A stretch of DNA of 64,000 nucleotides from Isoetes taiwanensis (taxonomy: Eukaryota; Streptophyta; Lycopodiopsida; Isoetales; Isoetaceae), in contig JAJEKV010000059.1 in the NCBI GenBank assembly GCA_021234155.1, forward strand, positions 3,718,571-3,782,570, in the 5' to 3' direction. The position numbers and the translations under genes were made by a program. The notes beneath the pieces were generated by a model. The model worked only from the letters and a program-made list of their open reading frames with translations, made no database searches and was not told the origin of the DNA. Below, one piece after another: positions 1 to 12,436 of the stretch (its first letter is position 1; the number at the start of each line of letters is the position of its first letter).

Positions 1-2340
1 TTCAGTTACGTATTGTTGCCGTTGAGGCATGTTGTATGCTAGAGAAAGCACTCCAACAAGTTTCTCTCGACATACAAAACTCACTTACTAGTGCATTTAG
101 TGGACGGTGCAGAGCTTGCAGTACAACAACTCTAGATGGATGTTTCTTATAGAACGCTTCTCAAGGTCCCTGGCGACTGTGACGCTACAGTGCCGTAGGT
201 TGCATGGCCGAGGGTTGGTTAGCACGAGAGTCATTATCTATGTCACCGAAGTTCTTGGCCTATCTACACCCCAATGCTCAAACATTATGGGACCGATGAA
301 GACACTCCAACTATAATTGAGAAGTCTCCAAGGAAGACCACGTATAAAATTGTCTACACTAGAAGAATGGTAAAAGTCAATAAGTTTTCATCTACAACCT
401 AATTCTACGGAGAAATGGATAAAAAAATACGAGGAAGAAAAAAATAAAGAGAGATGAGGAGAGAAGACGCTATCGACAAAAGAATGCACCACTCTTATCA
501 TCTTAGGGGTCCTCGCAAGTGAGATAAAATTAAATAAATGGTCGCCAACAACTAGAGATGGTAAGGCAACGCGGGCTTAATATGTTTCTAGCGAGAATTT
601 GTATATGCTAAAGGCGTGGTTACCATTTGTAAGTGCAACTTAATAGCATATAATTCACGAAGTTTCTTTGCTTCTGTTATTTTGAACATTTGTTCCTTTA
701 CTTTGTAGTATAATTCATATGCACTTAATATGGTCTTCTCGGGTGCCTACTACCTACAAAGTGTGGATCATGGCAAACGCATTCTATGATTGTGGTATAT
801 CAAAGAAAGTTTAGTACAGCTTTGCCGACCGTAGTGCACTCCAAACCCAATCGAGGCAATGTTGGAAATGGATTGGTACTATAAAACTATCATGGAGGTT
901 ACTGCCTGTGTAGTGCATTCAAACAATGTTGTTTGATGCCAATGGTTTGATCTTGTGTGTAATCGGGGTGCTCAAGTGCTACGACACGAAAGATCCTCGA
1001 AAGTGGCATGTATTCACTAGATTCAACTCGCTCTGCATCGCGGGTCAAGACACACTCGTGGGAGGGTTGAGCAATGTGAACAAGTATGTTTACTTGATGG
1101 GCTAAAAAATTATATATGTCATTAACAAAGGAACTAATGTAATAGAGGTTTTGTAGGTCACCTTCGCTCCGCATCCCTTGCAAGATCAGGTCTGTAGTTC
1201 CATGTAAGGCTCCGCCTCCCGCCGCATATTTGAAGGTGTAGTTAAAGAGATGGCTGGGCTGAATATGGAGGTTAGTGTATCTATTGTCAAGTGATAGAAG
1301 ACTACCACGGACAACTCTTCATTACTTTATTATGATTATATTTTCTTCCCACATATGAATAAGAAAATACTTTGGCATGCTAATTTGTGTATACTACAAA
1401 CCATATTAGGCAACATTAGTATTGCAACTTCTCGGTTATCATAGACATTTATGCCAAGTTAATTGGCATCCTAGTATGTACTCATGGTTTGGGAGCCGAC
1501 GGCAGTTCTACATACGCTTGAGTACATCACTTTTATGTTTAATTAATCACAAAATGAAGATTCCCTTCAAAATGCAAGATTCATATACAAAAATCATATA
1601 TGTAAGCCCCTTCAAAATACAAAATTCATATAAAAACCCATACACAATTCAAATACTGGAAACAAAGTGGGATGCTGCACATCTAGCGTATATATCAAAG
1701 ATTCAAGCAGGATCCACTCAAGAAGCTCGGGTTGGTGCTCACCAAGTGATTTCTCCACCCCGCCGTAATAAGCTCTCCCCGGCATGGAATCCAAGTTCTG
1801 CGGTGTCTGCTTTCCCCAAGGAATTCATGTACGCAGCACTTCCCTGCATGCCATGGTTGAAGTCCGTGCCTTTTGAAAGTAGGCCAAAGAATGTTTCTTT
1901 CCCAAAGGCCCCTATCCTCTAGCATACCTGCCAAGCACAACGAGCTCACTATGCATTTCTTCGTGCACCTCGAGGCCCTCAGTATTGAGGGAAGGCGTTC
2001 TGGCCCCAAGAATACGCGCGAGCAGGTCTTTTCTTGCCCCTATCACGCGCTTTGCCGCGGCTTTGCTTGAACTCCGCCTTCTTGGGTTAGGTTCGCTCTC
2101 TAGCTACTCCGCATCGAGGCGCTCGTGTGCTCCAGCAGCCGCTCGTGACGGCTCAAAAGTGATCAAGCGTGCATGCATCGTGAGAAGCGCCATGGCGTAT
2201 GTAGGTGAGGAGCTCGGACGTAAGGAGTGAGGAGTGAGGAAGCCGGAGGGCTAGGAGTTGCAGGACGGAGGCTACGGGAGAAGTCGGAGGACTACAGGGC
2301 AATATATATGGCATCTCAAAGAATATATATGGCATTCAAA
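1..2340. other. Left flank without recognisable gene
   Basis: Mixed-composition DNA. All open frames here are short (at most about 166 codons), overlap on both strands and match no family I recognise. The right part (about 2000-2230) is richer in GC than the left. It ends in short AT-rich repeats of the type ATATATGGCAT at about 2303-2336, just before the tandem array starts. I see no terminal repeats, tRNA-like folds or splice-supported exons. Decayed transposon sequence is the likeliest content, but that is a guess. Confidence 0.4.
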
Positions 2341-2344
2341 GATT

Positions 2345-5300
2345 CCAGCTGCAGCCCCTGGGAGCACCGCCGTGAAGGGCCGCCGAACTTTTTGGATCCC
2401 GCCTCCCTGTCCTACTCTCCCTCTGCGGGAGGGGATCCCCGCAAGGTCCCGGCCTCGCTTAATTTGCAGGTGGTGTCGTACTGCTGCTCCCGCAACGCTG
2501 CCCCGACTGCTCTAATGCTAACCTTTTGACCTAGACTCTCCTAAAATTCAAAATTGGGCCGCAGTTGAGATGAATTAGGATCCAAATGCAAAAACCGGAA
2601 TTTATTTTCGCAGTAATGTATTAATTGCGAATTTACGTAATGTCTTACATCGCAAAGCCTAATTTCTACTTGCCACATCTGAGGAGAGGTGCGGAAAGGC
2701 CCAACTCCGGGCTTCGCTGCCTCTTGCTCCGTATTTCCTGCAATGGGCCGCTTCTCGCCGTGTCCCAAGTGTGCAATGACTGTGACTCTGGGCCCCAAAA
2801 CGTGAAACCCTTCTAGAGCCCTCGCAACCCACAATGGTTTACGCTTCTGAGGCCCCTCCGTTTATCTTACCGGACCTTGCGCTCTCGTCTTGAAGTGGAG
2901 TTGGGGTGCTGGACGCCGCAGCCGTGACCCAAAATCTCCTGAGGTCGCTGTCTCAAATTTCCCTCCCAAGGCCCCCGGGACGGACGCGACCCTCCGAATC
3001 GCGATTCGACTCCAATGGACTCGTAATCACATTGCCCTGGGACCAAGTTCCGCGGGGCCTAAGACCACCCGAACTCCAAGAAGTGCCAAAGTAGCTCACT
3101 TCCATCACACCTCGTGAAATAATTGGGCTCAGGATGTGCATGCGATAATCGGCCGTGGGAGGGCGGAGTGTTTCTTCTTTCGCAAAACCGACCGTAACTT
3201 GCTCCTAGGTAATTTTGCTATTCTATCATTTGGCAGGTCTATTTGCCATTCGAAAGCAGCATCCCTGCGTCTCAACGACAAAACAAAGGTGGTTTCTTGG
3301 CAAGGCCGACATCGACGCCGCTGGGTTTGACAAGTTCTCCGACCGCATCTGGAATCTTTTGACCTTCCCCAAGAGGGGCCCTCAACGGAGTGATCCAATC
3401 TGGCCGGATATGGGAACCGCCCGAGGGTGGTTGATAGCGCAAAATGGGAGGCCGCCAGAAGGGTCAGCTGAACTTTTTGGATCCCGCTTCTCCTGGGTCC
3501 GGACTTCCTCTTGTGAGGGATCCCCGCTGTCCCCGCCTTGCTTGATTCTGGGAAGGGTGCCACGGCTGCTCTAACGTCAGCCTACTGCTCTAATGCTAAC
3601 CAACCCTTTGACCTAGACCTTCTCCGAAAATTCAAAATTGGGCCGCAGGCCGAGATGAATTAGGGATCCAGTCAAAACTGAATTTATTTTCGTGTAAATG
3701 CATTAATTTAATTCTATTTAATGTTCACATCAGCTCGAATTCTACTTCTGCTACACGGAGGGAGTGAGGCCCAAACTCCGCTCCGCCGGGCCTCTTGCTC
3801 CGTATTCCTACTGCCGCTTCTCGGCCAGGTCCTAGTGCAACAGGTAGACTTTGGCCCCAAAACGTAAACCCTTTCTAGAGCCTCGCACCCACAGGTTTAC
3901 GCTTTCAGGCCCTCTCTCTTTGCTGCATCACGACCTTGCGCCGTGTCTTGAAGTGGAGTTGGGGTGTTGACGCCAGAAAGGACTCCAAAATCTCCGGAGG
4001 TCAGCGTTGCCCCAAATTTCCCTCTCCCCTAAGGCCCTGGGACTGACGTACCTCCCTCTCCTGACCGCTGGACCGACCGCCACTTGACCTGTAACGTCGA
4101 CATTGCTCCCTCGGGACTAAGTTCCGCGGGCCAGAAGACCACCAACTCCAAGAAGCCAAAGTAGCTCACTTCCATCACACCGTAGCCAATTGGCCTAGGA
4201 TGTGCATGCGGGATACCGCCGGGAGGGCGTGGAGTGTTTCCTTCTTTTTCAAAACCGACTGTAACTTGTTCTAGGGTAATTTTGCCACCTGGACGATTAT
4301 GTGGTTCATTTGCTATTCCGAGCATCCCGTCTTTAACGCATAAAATGCTAAGTGCTTTCTACAAGGTCGACACGTGACGCCGTTTGACAAGTTCTCCTGA
4401 CCGACCGAATCTTTTGGACCTTCCCAAGAGGGGCCCCAACGGGAGGGATCCAACTGGCCTGACATGGGAACCGCCCGGAGGGTGGTCATTAGCGCAAGTG
4501 TACCGGGAGCCGCCAGAAGGGTCACGAACTTTTTGATCCCTACCTGGTCCTGACTCTCCCTCTTGTGAGGGATCCCTGTGGGTCCCGCCTTCGCTTTGAC
4601 TTGGGGAAGGGTGCTAGCCTGGTTGCTCCCGCAACGGCCGCCCCGCCGTTCTAATGCTAACCTCCTTTGACCTAGACCTTCTCCTCGTACCCTAAAATTG
4701 GGCCGTAGGCCGAGATGAATTAGGATCCACCTCGCAAAACCGGAATTTATTTTCGCGGTAATGCATTAATTAAGTAATTTACGTATCGCTCCGCCACCGC
4801 AGTGCCCCCAATTCTACTCTGCTACTCCGGGAGGAGGAAAGGCCCAACCTCCGCCGGGCCTCTTGCTCCGTGATTCTACCGGCCGCCTGGCTGTGTCCAG
4901 TGCAATGTATCAGATCGTCTTCAAAACGAACCCTTTCTAGAGCCCTGCAACCCATTGTGGTTTATAAGCTTCGGTAACTTCCTTGTCGATTCGGCCGGAC
5001 CTTGCGCCGTGTCTGAAGTGGAGTTAGTGCTGACGCCAGAGCGCTTTAATTCTTAAAATCCCTCCTGAGGCTGCTTGCTCCCAAATTTCTCTCCCTGCTA
5101 GCCCCGGGACGACGCACTCCCTCCTAATCGCTATCCGACCGCCAATGACTCTAACGTCGACATTGCTCCCCGGGACCAAGTTCCGCGGGCCGTAAGACCA
5201 CCCAACTCCAAGAAGCTTAAAGTAGCTCACTTCATCAAGCACTCGTAGTCAATTGGCCTAGGATGTGCCGCTGGATACCGGCCGTGGAGTGGGCGGAGTG

Positions 5301-8300
5301 TTTCCTTCTTTTCGCGAAAACCGACCGCGGTAACTTTGCTCCCTAGGTAATTTCGCCATTCCGACGATTTAAGGTGGTCTACTTGCTATTCCTGAGCATC
5401 CTGCGTCTTCAACGACAAAACAAAGCAAGGCTTCTACAAGGCCGACATCGACGCCTGCTCTGACAAGTTCTCTGACCGACCGAATCTTTTTGACCTTCCC
5501 CAAGAGGGCCCGAACGGGAGGGGATCCAATCTGGCCGGATAGGGAACCGGCCCGAGGGTGTGGTCATTAGCGCACGGGAGCCGCCGTGAAGGGTCAGCCG
5601 GGAACTTTTGGATCCCGCCTCCCCGGGTCCTGACTCTCCCTCTTGTGAGGGATCCCTCGCAAGGTCCCGCCCCTGTTTGGACTTGGGGGAAGGGCGCCAC
5701 CGGGTTGCCCGCATCCGCTGCCCCATCGCTCTAATGCTAACCCTTTGATCTAGACCTTTCTCCTAAATTCAAAATTGGGCCGGTGTTGAGATGAATTAGG
5801 ATCCAAATTGCAAAACCTAATTTATTTTCAGGTAAATGCATTAATTGCGTAATTTACTTAATGCGTTCTGCCACTTGAAAAGCGCCCCCGACTTCTACTT
5901 CTGCTACATCTGGGAGGAGGAAAGGCCCAAACTCCGCCTCCGCCAGCCTCCCCTCGCTTCCGTATTCTCTGGGCTGCCGCCGGGCCGTGTCCCAGTGCAA
6001 CAGAATAGGATTCTACCCCAAAACGTAAACCCTTCTAGAGCCCCGGGGCAACCTACGTGGCTTTACGCCGAGGCCTCTCCCTCATTTCATCTCACGGGAC
6101 TCCTGGCGCCGGTTCTGAAGTGGAGTTGGGGTGCTGGACGCCAGCCGCTGACCTCCCAAAATCTCCTGAGGCTGCTTGCCCCAAATTTCCTCCTCCCCAA
6201 GGCCTGACCTGACGCGACCTCCTCCCGACCGCTGACCGACCGCCAATGGACTTAACGGGCCGAGACAAGTTCTGGGGACCAAATTCCGCGGGCCGTAAGA
6301 CCACCTCAATCCCAAGAAGCCAAAGGGTCGACTTCCATCACACTCAGAAATAATTGGCCTAGGATGTGCATGCGATAATCGCCGCGGGAGGGCGTGAGTG
6401 TTTCTTCTTTCAAGAAAACCTAATCGCGGTAACTTGCTCCTAGGGTAATTTCGGCCATTCCTGACGATTTAAGGTGGTCTATTTGCCATTCCTCGAGCAT
6501 CCTGCGTTCAACGACAAAACAAAGGCGGCTTCTACAAGGTCACATCGACGCTTCATGTTTGACAAGTTCTCCTGACCGACCGGGAATCTTTGACCTTCCC
6601 GGAAGAGGGGCCCCCGAACGGAGGATCCAAATCTGGCCGGATAGGGAACGTGTCTCTGGGAGGGTGGTCACATGCGCACGGGAGCCGCTGTGAAGGCCGT
6701 GAACTTTTTTGATCCCCGGGCCCCGGGTCCTGGACTCACCTCTCGTGGAGGGATCCCCGCAAGGTCCCCGGCCTCGCTTTGACCTTGGGGAAGGGTGCCA
6801 CTTGCTGTCTCCGCAACCCGGCTGCCCCGACTGCTTCTAATGCTAACCCTTTGACCTAGACCTTCTCCTCCGAAATTCTAAATTGGGCCGTAGGCCGGAG
6901 GATGAATTAGGATCCAGCCGCAAAACCGGGGACTTATTTTCGTAATGCATATCGCGACCTCTATTTAATGTCTTGCCACCGCAAAAGCGCCCCAACTTCT
7001 ACTTGCCACATCTGGAGGAGGAAAGGCCCAACCTCGGCCTCCGCCGGGCCTCTTGTTCACAGATTCCCTACACGCTTCTGGCCAGTCCCAAGGGCACGTA
7101 CTGTGACTCGGGCTCCCCCAAAACGTAAACTCTTCTAGGAGCCCTGCAACCCACAAGGTTTACTTTCTGGAGGTCTCCTGTCGTGATTCGTACGGGACCT
7201 TATGCGCTTCGCAGGTCTTGAAGTGGAGTTGGGGTGTTGACGCCGTGAGCGACCCTAAAATCACCCTGAGGCTGCTTGCCCCAAATTTCTCTCTCCCAAG
7301 GCTCTTGGGACGACGCTAATTCCCTCTCCCACTGACTGGACCGCCAATGGACCTTAACGCCGACATTGCCTCGGGACTAAGTTCCGTGGGCCGTAAGACC
7401 ACCCAACTCCAAGAAGCGCCAGTAGCCTACTTCCATCACACTCGAAATAATTGGCCTAGGATGTGTATGCTGATAATCACCGCGGAGGGCGGAGTGTTTC
7501 CTCTTTCGCGAAACCGAACGCGGTAACTTGCTCCCTAGGGTAATTTCGCCATTCTGGACGATTTGGTGGTCTATTTGCCATTCCGGAGCATCCGCGTCTG
7601 TAACGACAAACAAAGGCGCTTCTACAAGGCCGCATATCGACGCCCGCGCTTGACAAGTTCTCCCGACCGACATCCGGGAATCTTTTGACCTTCCCAAGAG
7701 GCCCTGAACGGAGGATCCAACGGCCGGATAGGGAACCGCCCGAGGGTGGTCATTAGCGCGGCAAAACCGAGCTGTCGAAGGGCCGCCTCTGAACTTTTTG
7801 ATCCCGCCTCCCGGGTCCGGGGACTCTCCCTCTTGTGAGGGATCCCCCGCGAAGGTCCCCGCCTCGCTTGACTTGGGAAGCTGGTGCGCTACCGGTTGTT
7901 CCGCAGTCCGCTGCCCCGACTGCTCTAATGCTAACCCTTTTGACCTAGACCTTCCTAAAAATTCAAAATTGGGCCGTGCAGTCGAGATGAATTAGGATCC
8001 ACTGCAAAACTGGAATTTATTTTCGTGGTAAATGCATTAATTAAGTAATTTACTTAATGTCTTGCTAATCGCAGTGCTTCCCCGACTTCAATACTTGCTA
8101 CACGGGAGGAGGAAAGGCCCAAACTCCGCCCGCTGGCCTCTTGCTCAGATTCTTCCCGGCTGTCAGCTTCTACTGTGTCCTAAGTGCAATGCATTCCCGT
8201 GACTCGCCCCCAAAACGTGAAACCCTTCTAGAGCCCCGGCAACCTACTGTGGTTTACGCCGCTGAGGCCCTCTCCCTTGCCGACTGCAATGACCTTGGCG

Positions 8301-11300
8301 CCGGTTCTCATGGAGTTAAAGACGCCGTGAGCGACCCTAAAATCCCTCCCGGAGGCTGCTTGCCCCACCCTCCCTCTCCCCAAGGCCTTGGGGACTCCGA
8401 CGCCACCTCCCTCCGGGACCGCTGACATCCGACCGCCAATGACTTTAACGTCGACATTGCCCCGGGGACCAAATCGCGGGCTAAGACCACCCGAATCCCA
8501 AGAAGCCAAAGGGTCGGGACTTCCATCACACTCAGAAATAATTGGCCTAGGGATGTGCATGGATACCGCTGCGGGAGGGCGTGAGTGTTTCCTTCTTTTC
8601 GCAAAAACCACCGTGTAATCTTGCTCCCTAGGGTAATTTCGGCCTATTCTAATTTATTTAAGGTGGTCTATTTGCTACCCGTGAGCATCCTTGCCCAACC
8701 ACAAAAATAAAGGCGTGTTTCTACAAGGCCGCATACATCGTGATCACGGCTTGACAAGTTCTCCCGACCGACATCCGGGAATCTTTGACCTTCCCAAGAG
8801 GGGGCCCTCAACGGAGGATCCAACGGCCTGATAGGGGAACCGGGCTCCGGAGTGGTGGTCATTAGCGCGGCAGCCTCGGGGAGCCGCCAGAAGGGTCGCC
8901 TCGCAACTTTTTTGGATCCCGCCTGGTCCTCGCGAAGGTTCCGCCTCGCTTTGACTTGGGAAGGGTGCTGCTTGCTGCTCTCGCAACCCGCTGCCCCACT
9001 GCTCTAATGTTAACCCTTTGAGCTAGACTTTTCTCCTAAAATTCAAAATTGGGCCGTAGGCCGAGGATGAATTGTGATCCAAATGGGTAAAAAATCTACT
9101 TATTTTCGCAATGCATTGATTGCTAATTTAATAATGTCTTGCCATCAGTAGGTGCTTCCCACTTCCTACTTGCCACGCCTGAGGAGGAAAGGCCCAAACC
9201 TGCCCGCTGCCTCCCTTGCTCGTGATTCCTACTGCCGCTTTCTGGCTGTCCTGCGTAACAGACAGATTCGCCCCCAAAACGTGAAACCCTTCTAGAGTTC
9301 TGGCAACCCATGGTTTACGCTGAGGCTCCTCTCTCTTGCTTCCGTGATTCGGCCGACCTTGCGCCGCGGTCTTGTAAGTGGAGTTAGTAAGCACGCCAGA
9401 AGCGCCGGACCTAACCTCCTGAGGTCGCTTGCCCCAAATTTCCTCTCCCAAGGCCCTGGGACTGGACCGCTAACTCCCCTCTCCGAATCGCGACTGACTC
9501 TAATGGACCTCGTAACGCTTCCATACATTGCCTCGGGGACCAAGTTCCATGGCCGTAAGACCACCCAACTCAAGAAGCGCCAAAGTAGCCCACGCATCAC
9601 ACTCGTAGGCCTCACTGGGCTCTAGGGATGTGCATGCTAATATCAAGGCTGTGAGGGCGGAGTACTTCTTTCGCAAAACCGCACTGTAACTTGCTCCCTA
9701 GGGTAATTTCGCCATTCCTGACGATTTGGTAGTTTATTTGCTATTCCAGAGCATCCCTGCGTCTCTAACGACAAAATCAGCAGCGGTTTCTACAAGGCCG
9801 ACATCGACTTCAGCTATTGACAAGTTCTCCCGACCGACTGAATCTTTTGGACCTTCCCCAAGAGGGGCCCCTGGAACGTGGAGGATCCAACTAGCTCTTG
9901 GATAGGGGAACCGCCCGGAGGGTGGTCATTAGCGCAGCCCCGGGAGCTGTGAAGGGGCTGCCTCGTGAACTTTTTTTGGATCCGGGCCTCCGGGGTCCTG
10001 TGACTCCCCTTGTGGGAGGGAGCCCCCTCAGCGTCCCGCTCGCTTGACTTGGGAAGGGTGCCGCCGCTGTTCGCATCCGCTGCCCCGACCGCCGCACGCT
10101 AACCCTTTGACCAGTAGACTCTTCCCAAAAATTCAAATTGGGCCGTAGTCGGAGATGAATTAGGATCCACCGCAAAACCGAATTTATTTTCGTGGCAATG
10201 CATTAATTATGTAATTTACTAATGTCTTGCCACCGCAGTGCCGTACTCGGCTCCCCTACTGGCCACATCGGGAGGAGGAAAGGCCCAAACTCCGCCCGCC
10301 CTTGCTCGTGATTCTACTGGCCGCCGCCAGGTCCTATGCAACAGACCAGACTTCCGCTTCCTCAAAACGCAAACCCTCTAGAGTCTCGCAACCGGCTGTG
10401 GTTTACGTTTCGCAGGCCCCCTCTCCTTGTCGATTCCGCCGATGCACCGCGGTTCTGAAGTGGAGTTGGGGTGTTGACTGCAGCTGACCCTAAAATCCTC
10501 CTGGGAGGCTGCTTGCCCCAAATTTCCCTCTCCCCAAGGCCCCTCGCTGGGATTACTCATCTCCTCCGAATCACGACCGACTCGCCAATGGACTCAGAAC
10601 GCCGACATTGCCCCGGGGACCAAGTTCGCGGGCTTAAGACCACCCAACTCCAAGAAGCGCCAAAGTAGCTCACTTCCATCACACTCAGAAATAATCGCCT
10701 AGGATGTGCATGATAATCGCCGAGGGCGTGAGTGTTTCTTCTTTCGCGAAAACCGACCGCGGTAACTTGCTCCCTAGGTAATTTCGCCATTCCGGACGAC
10801 TTGGCGGTGGTCTATTTGCCATTCCGAGTATCCCCGGCACCAACGACAAAATAAAGCATGTTTCTAAGGCCGACATCGACGCTTCCCGCTGGGTTTGACA
10901 AGTTCTCCCGGACCGATCTGGGAATCTTTGGACCTTCCCCAAGAGGGGCCCTGAATCCGGAGGATCCAATCTGCCGGATAGGGGGGAACCGCCCGGAGGG
11001 TGGTCATTAGCTGCAGTACCGGGAGCGCCGCCAGAAGGGTCAGCTCGGGAACTTTTTTGATCCCGGCCCCCGGGTCCGGACTCTCCCCTCTTGTGAGGAA
11101 TCCCCGCAAGGTCCCCGCCCTCGTTTGACTTGGGGAAGGGTGCCAGCTCGGCTGCCTCGCGAACCCGCCGCCCCGGACCGTTCTAATGCTAACCCTTTGA
11201 CCTAGACCTTCTCCTAAAACGAAAAATTGGGGCCGTGTGCTGGAGATGAATTAGGGGATCCAAGTGGCAAAACCGAATTTATTTTCGTGCAATGCATTAA

Positions 11301-11715
11301 TTGCGTAATTTACGTAATGTCTTGCCATCGCAAAGCGCCCGACCTCTACTTGCCACACGGGAGGAGGAAAGGCCCAAACTCGCTCCGCCGGGCCTCTTGC
11401 TCCGTATTATTCTACCGCCGCCGCCGTGTCCCAAGTGCAACAGACCAGACTGCCCCCCAAAACGTAAACCCTTCTAGAGCCCTCGGGCAACCCACTGTGG
11501 TTTACGCCGGGAGGCCCCTCCTTGTCGTATTCGCTGGGACCTTGCGCCGTGTCTTGAAGTGGAGTTGGGGTGTTGACGCCGCAGCTGACCCCTAAAATCC
11601 CTCCCGAGGCTGCTTTGCCCCAAATTTCCTCTCCCTCAAGGCCCCGGGACCGGACCGGGGACCTCCCTCTCCTCGAATCGCTGACCGGACCGCCAATGGA
11701 CCTTAACGCCGACCA
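2345..11715. repeat. Tandem array of a ~1.08 kb satellite-like unit, about 8.7 copies
   Basis: A recurring landmark (TCTAATGCTAACCCTTTGACC and variants) lies near 2511, 3590, 4651, 5731, 6836, 7924, 9003, 10097 and 11181. The spacing is 1061-1105 bases. Other landmarks repeat at the same interval: the AAGTGGAGTTGGGGTGTTGAC block, the GGAGGAGGAAAGGCCCAAAC block, the TTTATTTTCG...ATGCATTAATT block and the AATTGGCCTAGGATGTGCATG block. The array begins inside a unit near 2345 and ends inside one near 11715, where an unrelated sequence (GGCAAGCTTGATTTAGTATG) starts. No unit carries a conserved reading frame; frames change between copies and are shadows. Copy differences concentrate at CpG positions. 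The unit resembles no rDNA spacer or telomere repeat I know. It could be a satellite or an amplified piece of a larger element. Confidence 0.93.
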
Positions 11716-11716
11716 A

Positions 11717-12436
11717 GTGGCTGGCAAGCTTGATTTAGTATGAAAGTATGCAAGTGAAGCTCAATGGTGCACAAGTCCGGGTTTATTAAAGTGGATAGAT
11801 AAACAAGGATGAAGAGAAATCTAAGTGGATACATAAACAAGAATAGATAAAATACATAAGTAATGAAACAAATCTAAGTTGCTAATAATATTAACTTAAA
11901 AAAGGACACGTCGTTTGGAACCTCAAACATCGTTATAAAAGTCGCTCAACTAAAATTACGAGACGTCGTGATAAAAAAAAGATTGCTAATAATAATAACT
12001 TAAAAAAAAAAAAGACACGTCGATATAAACCAAAAAAAAAGTCAAATGAAAGCATAGGGCGGGCTCTAGAATAGGTATAGCTTAACCGGGTCCAAATCCC
12101 GTAATCGACAACAAATTAATTGCCGCGGGCGGTCACATTCATATGGACTCATTATGGAGGTACGTAAATTGAATATCTCGAACTTCAAATTCAAGGTGAG
12201 ACGTCGTTGAACCCCCGGCCGCGGTCCAAAACCCTTAGCAAGTAATCTATGAAGAGGCCGCAGACCATATATGAAGTTGTATGTGATCATGCACGAGAGA
12301 ATATGGCAAATCAAAGAAGCTCTTCTTGCAGTTTTTTGCATGGATAGAGTCGGGCATGCCTTGTGTAGATTGTATGCTTGAAGAGCAACACGGTGAGCCA
12401 TATGTTTTAATCAAGCATAGCCATATGATCAAGTGA
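11717..12436. repeat. Copy 1 of a ~720 bp tandem duplication
   Basis: It starts with GGCAAGCTTGATTTAGTATG and runs through an AT-rich part with ACACGTCGTT-type motifs. The same start recurs at 12437, and the AAAGTGGATAGATAAACAAGG block at 11788 recurs at 13858. This copy shows the uninterrupted arrangement (GTCCGGGTTTATTAAAGTGG near 11775-11793). That arrangement identifies the sequence between 12501 and 13857 in copy 2 as an insertion. No gene seen. Confidence 0.8.

Noticed and set aside
2345-11715. Ribosomal DNA spacer or protein-coding tandem gene array
   Set aside because: No rRNA sequence nearby and no frame conserved between units.
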